Part shown: positions 53,069 through 61,295 of the stretch, in pieces
Layout of the letters: each line of letters opens with the position of its first letter
Numbering within the stretch: position 1 is the stretch's first letter
Source: JACKAQ01 sp020634975 [NCBI: Calditrichia bacterium]
GTDB lineage: Bacteria; Calditrichota; Calditrichia; RBG-13-44-9
Length of the DNA stretch: 64,000 nt
Direction: 5' to 3'
NCBI GenBank assembly: GCA_020634975.1
Contig: JACKAQ010000001.1
Location: forward strand, 1,922,001-1,986,000
Notes under the pieces: generated by a model
The model's database searches: none
What the model saw: only the letters and a program-made list of their open reading frames with translations
Told to the model about the DNA's origin: nothing
Position numbers and translations under genes: made by a program

Positions 53069-54481
53069 ATGAACCAAAACATTTACAGACGTAACCTCTC
53101 CGTGCCATTTTTGAAAATGGTAACAGACGCGATTTCGCTCACCGGTGCGGTGCTTTTTTCCTATTATTTGCGCTTTTTTTCACCGCTGACGGAGCTGATT
53201 CCGGTGACCAAAGGTCTGCCGTCGCTGACCGGCTACGTTTATTTTTCAATTTTTTTGGTGATCGCATATTTGCTGTTGTTCGGCGCGACAAACGCGTATC
53301 GTAGCCGCTTTTTCAGCACATTCTCGCAGGATATTCCCTCAATTCTTAAAAATTGCTTTCTGGGTATTTTAATAGCGATGAGCGGCGCATTTTTGTATCG
53401 CGATTTTTCCTATTCCCGGCTGGTGTTCGGGCTGATTTTTGTTAACTCCATCGTGTTTTTGCTGGTCGGGCGATTCATTTTTCATCGCATCAAACAGCGA
53501 TTTTTGAGCAAAGGCTTTAGCAAAATGAACGTGGTTTTGGCAGGTTCCGCCGGAATTTTGCGTCAGGTATACGAACGGCTGCATATCGATACCACACTCA
53601 ACTTCAATCTCACCGGCTATTTCGCTAACGCGCATGTCAATGAAATTGCTGTGCCGCATTTGGGCAAACTGAGTGATCTGCCAGGTCTTATCGCATCTGA
53701 AAATGCGCCGGACGGCGTGGTCATCGCCTTTGAACAGGGCGATCACCAAAACATATGGCAAATCCTGCAAGCCACAGAAGGACGTAACTTGGAGCTGTTT
53801 TATGTGCCGGATGTGCTGGATATTATCACTTCAAAATTCCACACGCTGGAAGCCGGCGGCATTCCGTTGTTGCAATTGAAAGCGTATGTACTTGCCGGCT
53901 GGCAGGGATTGCTCAAACGCGGGTTCGATGTGATTGTCTCGCTAACCGGGCTACTGCTGCTGTCGCCGTTTTTTCTGCTGCTCGCGACGATCATTAAACT
54001 GACATCGCCGGGACCGGTGTTTTATCGCCAAAAGCGGGTCAGTCTTGACGGGCAGGAATTTGCGATGATCAAATTTCGATCGATGCGGTCGGATGCGGAA
54101 GCGGAAACCGGACCGGTTTGGGCAAAAGCGGACGATCCGCGCACCACGTCCATCGGCAAATTATTGCGTCGGACAAGCCTGGATGAACTGCCGCAGTTGA
54201 TTAACGTGATCAAAGGCGAGATGAGTTTGGTGGGTCCGCGACCGGAGCGGCGGCATTTTGTGGAGCAATTTCAGTCGCATGTGCCAAAATATCTGGAGCG
54301 CCACCGGGTGCGCTGCGGCATGACCGGCTGGGCACAGGTGAACGGGCTTCGCGGACAATCGTCCATCGAAGATCGCACGCGATACGATTTATATTACATC
54401 GAAAACTGGTCGCTGTGGTTCGATATCAAAATTATTTTGATGACCGTTTCGGAAATTATTCGCGGGGAAAATGCGTATTAG
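53069..54481 (+). CDS. Polyprenyl-phosphate glycosyl-1-phosphate transferase (WcaJ/WbaP-like)
   Basis: 470 residues. Four N-terminal membrane segments, a cytoplasmic Rossmann-like CoA-binding-type domain (about 140-260), and the bacterial sugar transferase domain (about 280-470) with LKRGFDVIVSLTG, FAMIKFRSMRSDAE, RRTSLDELPQLINVIKGEMSLVGPRPE and MTGWAQVNG. It attaches the first sugar phosphate to undecaprenyl phosphate at the inner membrane and so starts synthesis of a repeat unit. It may serve the glycan operon at 8988-23556, which lacks such an enzyme. Confidence 0.94.
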   Translation: MNQNIYRRNLSVPFLKMVTDAISLTGAVLFSYYLRFFSPLTELIPVTKGLPSLTGYVYFSIFLVIAYLLLFGATNAYRSRFFSTFSQDIPSILKNCFLGILIAMSGAFLYRDFSYSRLVFGLIFVNSIVFLLVGRFIFHRIKQRFLSKGFSKMNVVLAGSAGILRQVYERLHIDTTLNFNLTGYFANAHVNEIAVPHLGKLSDLPGLIASENAPDGVVIAFEQGDHQNIWQILQATEGRNLELFYVPDVLDIITSKFHTLEAGGIPLLQLKAYVLAGWQGLLKRGFDVIVSLTGLLLLSPFFLLLATIIKLTSPGPVFYRQKRVSLDGQEFAMIKFRSMRSDAEAETGPVWAKADDPRTTSIGKLLRRTSLDELPQLINVIKGEMSLVGPRPERRHFVEQFQSHVPKYLERHRVRCGMTGWAQVNGLRGQSSIEDRTRYDLYYIENWSLWFDIKIILMTVSEIIRGENAY

Positions 54482-54484
54482 CAT

Positions 54485-54517
54485 AAAAAAGCGTAGCGAA
54501 GCAGGAGCTTCGCTACG
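54485..54517 (-). terminator. Intrinsic terminator of hppD
   Basis: A perfect stem, CGTAGCGAAGC (54492-54502) / GCTTCGCTACG (54507-54517), with the loop AGGA. On the minus strand it is followed by six T (54485-54490). It lies between the convergent glycosyltransferase and hppD genes. Confidence 0.9.
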
Positions 54518-54543
54518 AGAGTGTTTGGATAAATAAATGCCAC

Positions 54544-55635
54544 TTACAAATTTCCGCGCCGGTCCTGTTCGCGCTCGATAGCCTCGAACAATGCTTTAAA
54601 ATTCCCTTTTCCGAAACCGGAACAGCCTTTCCGTTGAATGACCTCAAAAAATAATGTCGGGCGATCCTGCACCGGTTTTGTGAAAATCTGCAGCAGATAA
54701 CCGTGTTGATCGGCATCGACCAAAATACCGTATTCCGCGAGTTTCGCGATGTTTTCATCAATTTTGCCAACGCGATCCTGCAGCATATCGTAATATGTCG
54801 CCGGCGTTTCCAAAAATTCCACCCCGTTTTCCCGTAACATACTTACCGTTCGAACGATATCTTTGGTATCCAGCGCGATGTGCTGAACACCGGGACCGGT
54901 GTAATATTCAACAAATTCCTGGATTTGCGATTTTTTCATTCCTTGCGCCGGGCGATTGATGGGCATTTTGATCCGCTCATTTTCGCTCGAAACAACAATC
55001 GAGCGCAATGCAGTGTGTTCAGTGGAAATATCTTTGTCATCCACCGACCAGAAGCGGTGAAAGCCCAACACATTTTCATACCACGAGGCCACTTTTTGCA
55101 TCTCACCTTCCGGCTGATTTCCCACAAAGTGGTCAATAAAATTCAACCCGACATCGCTGGTTTTTACCGCTGTTTTATAAGGCATAAATCCCGGCAAAAA
55201 CACACCGTCGTAATCTTTTCGCTCCACAAACGTGTGCAGCGTGTCGCCGTATGTATGGATGCTGGACAGCACCACTTTGCCGTTGTCATCGGAATATTCG
55301 GTGGGTTTTTGGTGGGAAACGGCACCGTTTTGGGTGGTGTATTCCCATGCGGCTGTGGCGTCATCAACCCAAAATGCAACGTCCCGAACGCCATCGCCAT
55401 GCAGCATTAGATGCACATTCATCGGCGAATTTGCCCGGTATGGCGATGACAACACCAGCCGGATTTTATTTTGCTGCAACATATAGCTGGCTTTTTCGCG
55501 ATCGCCGGTTTCCAGCCCGCGATACGCAACCGGTTCGAAGCCGAAAACCGTTTGGTAGTAATGTGCGGCTTGTTTGGCATTCCCGACAATCAGTCGCACG
55601 TGATCCGTACCGAAAATTTGAAAGGGTGGTTTCAT
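54544..55635 (-). CDS. hppD: 4-hydroxyphenylpyruvate dioxygenase
   Basis: 363 residues from ATG 55635, with AGGAGG five bases upstream; an in-frame ATG at 55668 lacks this. Two vicinal-oxygen-chelate domains (about 10-140 and 160-355). The iron ligands are visible as His in NFIDHFVGN, His in GVQHIALDT and Glu in LFFEVIQRKG. Near the end GFGKGNFKALFEAIE is diagnostic. It converts 4-hydroxyphenylpyruvate to homogentisate in tyrosine breakdown. No homogentisate dioxygenase gene is adjacent. Confidence 0.97.
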   Translation of the reverse strand: MKPPFQIFGTDHVRLIVGNAKQAAHYYQTVFGFEPVAYRGLETGDREKASYMLQQNKIRLVLSSPYRANSPMNVHLMLHGDGVRDVAFWVDDATAAWEYTTQNGAVSHQKPTEYSDDNGKVVLSSIHTYGDTLHTFVERKDYDGVFLPGFMPYKTAVKTSDVGLNFIDHFVGNQPEGEMQKVASWYENVLGFHRFWSVDDKDISTEHTALRSIVVSSENERIKMPINRPAQGMKKSQIQEFVEYYTGPGVQHIALDTKDIVRTVSMLRENGVEFLETPATYYDMLQDRVGKIDENIAKLAEYGILVDADQHGYLLQIFTKPVQDRPTLFFEVIQRKGCSGFGKGNFKALFEAIEREQDRRGNL

Positions 55636-55765
55636 TATTCCTCCTGTTTGATAAAAAATGTCGCGCAATTAAATTTACATCGCAAAAGTTGCTATCGCCA
55701 TTCCGAAGTTAGATTGTCGGTTTTGGCGATACAAAAACCACCTAAATGTCAATCGAAATTATGTG

Positions 55766-55794
55766 TTGACATGCCAAGCCGTGTTTATTATCTT
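55766..55794 (+). promoter_or_regulatory. Promoter of tRNA-Ala
   Basis: TTGACA, 17 bases, TATCTT. The tRNA starts 18 bases after the -10. The downstream part TATCTTTG also fits the Bacteroidetes -7 element TAnnTTTG. Confidence 0.75.
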
Positions 55795-55812
55795 TGCCTT
55801 GCTATAAACGAT

Positions 55813-55885
<73 letters not shown>

Positions 55886-55952
55886 CAACCGATTCACGGC
55901 ACCAATTTTCAGTCGTGAATTTTTTATCTGAATTCCCCCCGTTTTTTAAGAT

Positions 55953-56025
55953 GGCGCCGTACCCAAGTGGCTAAGGGAGAGGCCTGCAAAGCCTTTATGC
56001 GGCGGTTCGAATCCGCCCGGCGCCT
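55953..56025 (+). tRNA. tRNA-Cys (anticodon GCA)
   Basis: 73 bases. The acceptor GGCGCCG/CGGCGCC is perfect, with discriminator T, as usual for Cys. The anticodon arm is GAGGC-CTGCAAA-GCCTT, with anticodon GCA at 55986-55988. The T arm is GGCGG-TTCGAAT-CCGCC. It is 67 bases behind tRNA-Ala and probably co-transcribed. Confidence 0.95.
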
Positions 56026-56119
56026 CTTGTTTTCTTCAATCGCAACCAAATTCCGCATTTATCGTTTCATAATCTGACCAAAAACATGATTGTCTTACTA
56101 TTTTTTAAAGGAAACTCTC

Positions 56120-56623
56120 ATGAATTTATTACGTACCTCTCTCTTCATTTTTATTATTTCCGCACTATTGGCTGGCTGCCAAAACACCGGTCAACCGGCT
56201 GAAACAGAAAATGTCGCCGATAAACAAAACAGCGAATCCGGTTACGATGAAGCCCTCGCCAAAAAATTGGGCGCCGATGATTACGGCATGAAACCATATG
56301 TTATGGCATTCCTCAAAGCCGGACCAAACCGCAGCCAGGATGAAGAAACCGCTGCAAAATTGCAAAAAGCACATCTCGATAATATCAAACGAATGGCGGA
56401 AGAAGGCTCGCTGGTGTTGGCCGGACCGTTTATGGATGACGATGACATTCGCGGCATCTACATTTTTAATGTTGCAACAATCGAGGAAGCCCGCGCACTT
56501 ACCGAAACCGATCCGGCGATTCAGGCCGGGCGACTGGTGATGGAATTACACCCTTGGTATGGCACCGCCGCACTGCCGGTATTGAAAGATGTTTACCCCA
56601 AACTCGCAAAAAAATCATTTTGA
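56120..56623 (+). CDS. YciI-like domain lipoprotein
   Basis: 167 residues from ATG 56120, with AAAGGAAAC upstream. The signal peptide LFIFIISALLAGC has a clear lipobox, so it is lipid-anchored. A short acidic linker leads to a YCII-like ferredoxin-fold domain (about 60-155): PYVMAFLKAGPNR, LQKAHLDNIKRMAEEGSLVLAGPF, GIYIFNVATIEEARALTETDPAIQAG and MELHPWYG. The usual YciI histidine is in the HLDNI segment. YciI-like proteins are of uncertain activity, and a secreted version is uncommon. Confidence 0.85.
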   Translation: MNLLRTSLFIFIISALLAGCQNTGQPAETENVADKQNSESGYDEALAKKLGADDYGMKPYVMAFLKAGPNRSQDEETAAKLQKAHLDNIKRMAEEGSLVLAGPFMDDDDIRGIYIFNVATIEEARALTETDPAIQAGRLVMELHPWYGTAALPVLKDVYPKLAKKSF

Positions 56624-56643
56624 AATTGAAACCGGAGTAACTT

Positions 56644-57570
56644 TTGGCTCAATTGATAGAAACGCGATTTTCACTGACACCCGAACCACCGTTCCATTTT
56701 GCTAATACCGCATATTCGCATGGCTGGGTGGCGCTCCACCCTAATCAATGGGATAAAGAACAGCAAAAACTGCAACGTGCCGAACATTTGTCGAGCGGAA
56801 ACGTCGTTAATATTAGCGTCGAAAACAGTGGATCAATTCACGAGCCGATAATTTGTATCGATGTTCAGCATGCAGAATCGTTGACAGAAGCAGAATTACA
56901 AGAAATATCCAAAAATGTGCGCCACATGTTCCGGCTCGATGAAAATTTTCACGAATTTTACAGCATTTGTAAATCTGCCGGAAAGCAGTGGCAAAAAATG
57001 AGTAACGGCTTGGGTCGATTGCTGCGCTCGCCTTCCGTTTATGAAGACATCGTCAAAACGATTTGCACAACAAATATTCAGTGGGGCGGCACAAAACGGA
57101 TGGTCGAAGGCATCGTTCGCGAGTTTGGCGCACCATTTCCCGGTGATGAAAATCTGAACGCATTCCCTTCGCCGCAGGCGATTGCCGCAATCCCGTTCGC
57201 GGAATTTTCGAAACGGGTAAATTTGGGATATCGCAGCGATTACATCCATTTGCTTTCCCGGCGCATCGCCGATGGCGAGCTGGAGCCGGAGCAATTTCTC
57301 GATCCGGAAATTCCTACGCCGGAATTAAAAAAATCGCTGTTGCGCATCAAAGGCATCGGAAATTACGCCGCCGCAACCATGCTGATGCTGCTCGGGCGTT
57401 ACGACGAGTTACCGGTAGACAGCGTGTTTCGCCAGTTCGTTTCCCAAAAATATTTTGGCGGAGCGCCAATGTCAGACAAAGACGGTGCCGCCATTTACGA
57501 CGATTGGGGAAAGTGGAAATATCTCGCATATTGGTTTGATGTGTGGGAAGGAACAACAGAAAATATTTAA
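56644..57570 (+). CDS. HhH-GPD family DNA glycosylase (3-methyladenine/8-oxoguanine type)
   Basis: 308 residues from TTG 56644, with GGAG upstream. The N-terminal domain (about 1-115) resembles the AlkA/OGG1 beta domain. The helical core has QWGGTKRMVEGIVREFG and the helix-hairpin-helix motif LLRIKGIGNYAAATML. The catalytic aspartate is in LPVDSVFRQFV. At the catalytic lysine site of OGG1 there is no obvious lysine, so a monofunctional AlkA-like glycosylase is likelier. It repairs alkylated or oxidised bases. Confidence 0.85.
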   Translation: MAQLIETRFSLTPEPPFHFANTAYSHGWVALHPNQWDKEQQKLQRAEHLSSGNVVNISVENSGSIHEPIICIDVQHAESLTEAELQEISKNVRHMFRLDENFHEFYSICKSAGKQWQKMSNGLGRLLRSPSVYEDIVKTICTTNIQWGGTKRMVEGIVREFGAPFPGDENLNAFPSPQAIAAIPFAEFSKRVNLGYRSDYIHLLSRRIADGELEPEQFLDPEIPTPELKKSLLRIKGIGNYAAATMLMLLGRYDELPVDSVFRQFVSQKYFGGAPMSDKDGAAIYDDWGKWKYLAYWFDVWEGTTENI

Positions 57571-57577
57571 TCGCTAC

Positions 57578-57607
57578 AAAAAATGCCGTAGTTTTACGAC
57601 TACGGCA
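57578..57607 (-). terminator. Hairpin with T run on the minus strand
   Basis: TGCCGTAGT (57584-57592) / ACTACGGCA (57599-57607). On the minus strand six T follow (57578-57583). It can end the yhbY transcript, and the stem also lies just behind the plus-strand glycosylase gene. Confidence 0.75.
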
Positions 57608-57719
57608 CTGCATTTCACTTGATATTCACTGAAAAATCTTTTGTCAAACAGTAGTATTTGAACACCATAAAATCAAGCTTATTTACTTGATATTTACTCA
57701 TGCAAAGGATATCGCTTGA

Positions 57720-58037
57720 TTATTTGTGATCAAAAGCACCTTTTTTGCGCGACGGTTTTTGATTTTTCTCTTCGGGTTGCTCGCGGAACAGCAAAATTGT
57801 GCTGCCGATGATCTGCACCAACTCCGAATGCGTTTTACGCGCCAGAATTTCTCCCGCAAGCTCCTTTTCCAACGGACAAGATTCCTGTAGCTTTATTTTC
57901 AGCAATTCTTTGGTATTGAATGCATTTTCCACATTTGTGAGCGTGCCGTCCGTTATGCCTTCTTTCCCGACCCAGATTTCCGGTTTCAGGTGATGCCCTT
58001 CGGAGCGCAGCTCGCGTTTTTCTTTGCCAGTCAACAT
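57720..58037 (-). CDS. yhbY: YhbY family ribosome-associated RNA-binding protein
   Basis: 105 residues, a CRS1/YhbY (CRM) domain with LTGKEKRELRSEGHHLKPEIWVGKEGIT at the start, LKIKLQESCPLEKE in the middle and ELVQIIGSTILLFREQ at the end. A basic tail (KPSRKKGAFDHK) follows. The family binds pre-50S ribosomal subunits. It has a good AGAGGAAT site. Confidence 0.93.
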   Translation of the reverse strand: MLTGKEKRELRSEGHHLKPEIWVGKEGITDGTLTNVENAFNTKELLKIKLQESCPLEKELAGEILARKTHSELVQIIGSTILLFREQPEEKNQKPSRKKGAFDHK

Positions 58038-58056
58038 AATATTCCTCTATTTTATT

Positions 58057-58090
58057 AAAAAAAATCAGCCACCCGAAAGTGAGTGGCTGA
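58057..58090 (-). terminator. Intrinsic terminator of the gene at 58131-59285
   Basis: Stem TCAGCCAC (58065-58072) / GTGGCTGA (58083-58090) with a ten-base loop. On the minus strand eight T follow (58057-58064). Confidence 0.9.
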
Positions 58091-58130
58091 CCGCAAATTT
58101 AGCAATATTTTTTGGCAAAACTATATAAAA

Positions 58131-59285
58131 TTATCCGTTACGCTGCACATCCACAACCAGATCGCCCACTTCGTCGAGCATTTTGGTCATGGCTTGTCCG
58201 ATGGCTTTGCGATAGCGAATCATAAAATTGGGATTTTCGATGTTCGCCTGAAATGTGAAAAAGCGGTTCAAATAAATCGGCAGATAAAAATTAACCTGCA
58301 GGTTATTTGCCGCGTAGGTTTCCATTTTCTTCAGCTCATCTTTGTGCGCTTTGTAAAATTCCATGTATTCGGGAATCACTTCTTCGGCAACCTGATTGGC
58401 ATCCACTTTTACGCCGTTGTAATTGTAAACGGAAGTCGCTTTGGATTTCAGGAATTTGAGAATCGCGAAACGAACGGAATCGATATTTCGGGAAAGCATA
58501 CCACATTTTACGGCTTCTTCGTAATACACGCCCAAATCGTTACCGTTGTAGGTTTGAACAATTTCAATCGTTTCGGACAGGAAATCTTCTTTTTTTCGTT
58601 TGGCGATGCGCAATTTTTTGCTGCTCTCGAAATCGAAATCGAACGGTTCGCCGCTGCCGGTCACTACCGTCATTTTCACAAAGGGCGAAACGATGGTATC
58701 CACCATTCGCGTTGAAGCATAATGGATTGAGTAGCCCAACTGAAACTTGAATCGCTCGTGGGTCATTTCTTCCGGCAGATAAAAATATGCCACAATTTCT
58801 TCATCGGAAATGGCGATTTGGTCCAGTTTGGTGGTTTCGCGCTCGAAAACACCGTTGTCGCGCATCATTTCCAGAAATTCCGTCATCTGCATTGCGGGAT
58901 CGATGCCGGGCAAAACGCCGGCGATTACCGGATAATCTTCGCTTTGCCAAACGACCAGTTTCACGGTATCGGAATTATCTTTTAAATACGGATTGTTGTT
59001 GAGGTTTTCCAGCACCAACGTGCGTCCGGGAAATTTATTGAGGTAGCTTGCCGGCACTTTGAGCATTTTGCACAGCTCTTTCAGCGCGGTGATGGTGATA
59101 AAATAACGTTTGTTATTAACCAGCACCACCAGCGTGCCTTCGTCGTCCGTGGTGAAGCTGAGGTTTTGAATTTGCTCGTTTATCACACCGTCTTCCAGAT
59201 TGGTAGCGAATTCGATTGCACTTGCCGCATCGTCAAACAACCCGCCTTCCGGCACGACAACCCGCCCAAAACGGTAATATTCCAT
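58131..59285 (-). CDS. Unrecognised 384-residue cytoplasmic protein
   Basis: I do not recognise this protein with confidence. It starts at ATG 59285, with AAGGAG upstream, and ends at a strong terminator, so it is a genuine monocistronic gene. No signal peptide or membrane segment. Visible segments are RYFITITALKELCKMLKVPASYLNKFPGR-like start (about 60-90), QLGYSIHYASTRMVDT (about 200), a basic stretch SKKLRIAKRKKEDF (about 240) and a C-terminal helix-rich part. The N-terminal module vaguely resembles the DUF932 phage/plasmid family, but the match is too weak to name. No mobile-element genes are nearby. Confidence 0.6.
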   Translation of the reverse strand: MEYYRFGRVVVPEGGLFDDAASAIEFATNLEDGVINEQIQNLSFTTDDEGTLVVLVNNKRYFITITALKELCKMLKVPASYLNKFPGRTLVLENLNNNPYLKDNSDTVKLVVWQSEDYPVIAGVLPGIDPAMQMTEFLEMMRDNGVFERETTKLDQIAISDEEIVAYFYLPEEMTHERFKFQLGYSIHYASTRMVDTIVSPFVKMTVVTGSGEPFDFDFESSKKLRIAKRKKEDFLSETIEIVQTYNGNDLGVYYEEAVKCGMLSRNIDSVRFAILKFLKSKATSVYNYNGVKVDANQVAEEVIPEYMEFYKAHKDELKKMETYAANNLQVNFYLPIYLNRFFTFQANIENPNFMIRYRKAIGQAMTKMLDEVGDLVVDVQRNG

Positions 59286-59388
59286 TGGCCGATCTCCTTA
59301 AAATTTACACATGAAAAGTGAACAAAAATATACTATATTGATTTTTTATTTCAAACAAGAAATTGGAAAATCGCGCCCCAATATACAA

Positions 59389-59428
59389 ACAGCGGCGCGA
59401 TTGCCAAACGACAAAAACACGCCGCTGT
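59389..59428 (-). terminator. Possible terminator of the RNase E/G gene
   Basis: Perfect arms ACAGCGGCG (59389-59397) / CGCCGCTGT (59420-59428) with a 22-base loop, 20 bases after the stop. The T tract behind it is short (TTTGT). Confidence 0.5.
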
Positions 59429-59448
59429 AAACGGATTTTCAGATATGA

Positions 59449-60978
59449 TTAAAATGCGAACTGGCTGGTCACGTCTTTCCGGGTGCGTTTTTCCAGCAGA
59501 CGGAATTCGTGGGGCATCAGCTCTTCGTTGGCTTCCGCGATAATTTTTACCCAATATTTCCACATTAGCTGAAACGCACGACCGAATCGTTTATTATTAA
59601 TGTATTCGAACATTTCCGGGTGCACCTGCAACACCACCCGCCGGTCGAACCGGGAAACGGTGTATCGCCGGATGGCGCGCTCCACATTGGCCATAATGGT
59701 GCCTTTTGTGGGCACTAATCCGGTGCCCTTGCAATTTGGGCACGGCTCGGTGATGTTGTAAATCAGGCTCGGGCGAACCCGCTGGCGGGTCATTTCCACC
59801 AGCCCGAAACGGCTCATCGGTTCAATTTTGCTGACGGCGCGGTCGCGGGAAAATTCTTTGTATAGCTCGTTGAGCACCCGCTTTTTGTTGGCATTTTCTT
59901 CCATATCGATAAAATCGATGACCAGCAACCCGCCGATATCGCGGAGCCGCACCTGCCGGGCAACTTCCCGGACTGAATCGAGATTGATTTTCAGCGAGTT
60001 GCGCTCGTGATCTTTCCGCCCAAAATAGCGTCCGCTGTTCACGTCAATTACCGACAGCGCCTCGGTTTGTTCGATGAACAAATAGCCGCCGTTTTCCATC
60101 CACACTTTCTTTTCGATGCTGCGCTGGATTTCTTTTTCAACTTCAAAGGCATCAAAAACGGGTTGCTTGCCGCGATAATATTCCACCCTGCGGTGCAAAT
60201 CGCTGCTCACATCTTTCAGGTATTCCTGAATATCGCGGTGCAATTTCCGGGAATCGACAACCACGCGTTTCACATCTTCGGTGAACAAATCACGAATAAC
60301 GCTGGATGCCATGCTCAAATCCTTATACAGTAACGTGAACGCTTTTGCATCGGGCATCTTTTTTTCGAGATCTTTCCACTGCTCGAGCAGGCGATTGAGG
60401 TCCTGCTTTAGCGCTTCCTCGTCTTTGCCATCGGCGACGGTGCGGATGATCAGCCCAAAATCTTTGGGCAATAATTTTCGCATCAAATTCCGGAGCCGTT
60501 TGCGCTCCTGGTTTGATGATATTTTTCGCGATACGCCAACTTTGCGCAATTTTGGCAACAGCACCACAAAGCGCCCGGGCAAATTTATTTCCGTGCTGAC
60601 GCGCGGTCCTTTATTGGCAATCGGTTCTTTCACAATTTGAACGACAATTTCCTGACCATTGTGCAGCAAATCCTGCGGATCCACATCGTTGCGAACCTCG
60701 CCGTTGTCTTCCAAATCGTCGTCGTCGATATCCGCAAATAATTGCCCGACGCGGTTTCCCATATCGGAAAAATGCAAAAACGCATCCTGTTTAAACCCGA
60801 TATCGATAAACGCGGCCTGCATGCCTTTGACCACTTTACGAACTTTACCTTTGTAAATATCGCCGACTTTGCGTTCGTTATCCGGACGCTCGACAAATAG
60901 CTCGACCAATCGCCTGTCTTCCAACAACGCAATGCGCGTATCCTCGTTGGTCGAATTGATGATAATTTCTTTTTCCAT
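59449..60978 (-). CDS. rng: Ribonuclease E/G
   Basis: 509 residues from ATG 60978; an in-frame extension to 61179 has no family similarity. The N-terminus KEIIINSTNEDTRIALLEDRRLVELFVER is typical. The S1 domain (about 35-130) has VGDIYKGKVRKVVKGMQAAFIDIG with an acidic insert. Catalytic segments are LSVIDVNSGRYFG and RDIGGLLVIDFIDME (metal aspartates). CPNCKGTG is the zinc-link motif. It processes rRNA and mRNA. It follows the radical-SAM homologue, the usual order for this pair in many bacteria. Confidence 0.96.
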   Translation of the reverse strand: MEKEIIINSTNEDTRIALLEDRRLVELFVERPDNERKVGDIYKGKVRKVVKGMQAAFIDIGFKQDAFLHFSDMGNRVGQLFADIDDDDLEDNGEVRNDVDPQDLLHNGQEIVVQIVKEPIANKGPRVSTEINLPGRFVVLLPKLRKVGVSRKISSNQERKRLRNLMRKLLPKDFGLIIRTVADGKDEEALKQDLNRLLEQWKDLEKKMPDAKAFTLLYKDLSMASSVIRDLFTEDVKRVVVDSRKLHRDIQEYLKDVSSDLHRRVEYYRGKQPVFDAFEVEKEIQRSIEKKVWMENGGYLFIEQTEALSVIDVNSGRYFGRKDHERNSLKINLDSVREVARQVRLRDIGGLLVIDFIDMEENANKKRVLNELYKEFSRDRAVSKIEPMSRFGLVEMTRQRVRPSLIYNITEPCPNCKGTGLVPTKGTIMANVERAIRRYTVSRFDRRVVLQVHPEMFEYINNKRFGRAFQLMWKYWVKIIAEANEELMPHEFRLLEKRTRKDVTSQFAF

Positions 60979-61295
60979 AACAGAGAAGCCCTGTTTCTTT
61001 GTTTTCAATGAACTTACAGCAAATGCTTTTCCGCAAATTTGCGGATAACGCATTCGCGCCGGATACTTTTCCGGTGATGAATAATCAGGGCGGGATACCG
61101 CAGAACATCGGCAAATTGCCGCTTCTGCAGGGCTACTGGAATTGCGAAAATTGCCGGTTTTTGCCACATGTTGCAGCATTTTTCCGGCGGAATTTTTGCC
61201 GATACTTCAGCGCAAATTCAAAAAAAGGTTCGTCGAAACAGGTTCGAAAAATGTTCTAATGCCGACAGTGTTAAACAGCTTCACCGGTAAAAAAA
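60979..61295. other. Gap between the radical-SAM homologue and RNase E/G
   Basis: 317 bases. Frames are open on both strands, but none shows family similarity, a ribosome binding site and a credible composition together. I see no clear promoter or terminator. Confidence 0.4.

Noticed and set aside
54492-54517. GTAGCG...CGCTAC hairpin as a further activator site
   Set aside because: The spacer differs from the two sites at 25800-25857, and a six-T run on the minus strand marks it as the hppD terminator.
60979-61179. Upstream in-frame extension of RNase E/G
   Set aside because: RNase G proteins begin at the KEIIINS segment; the extension has no family match.
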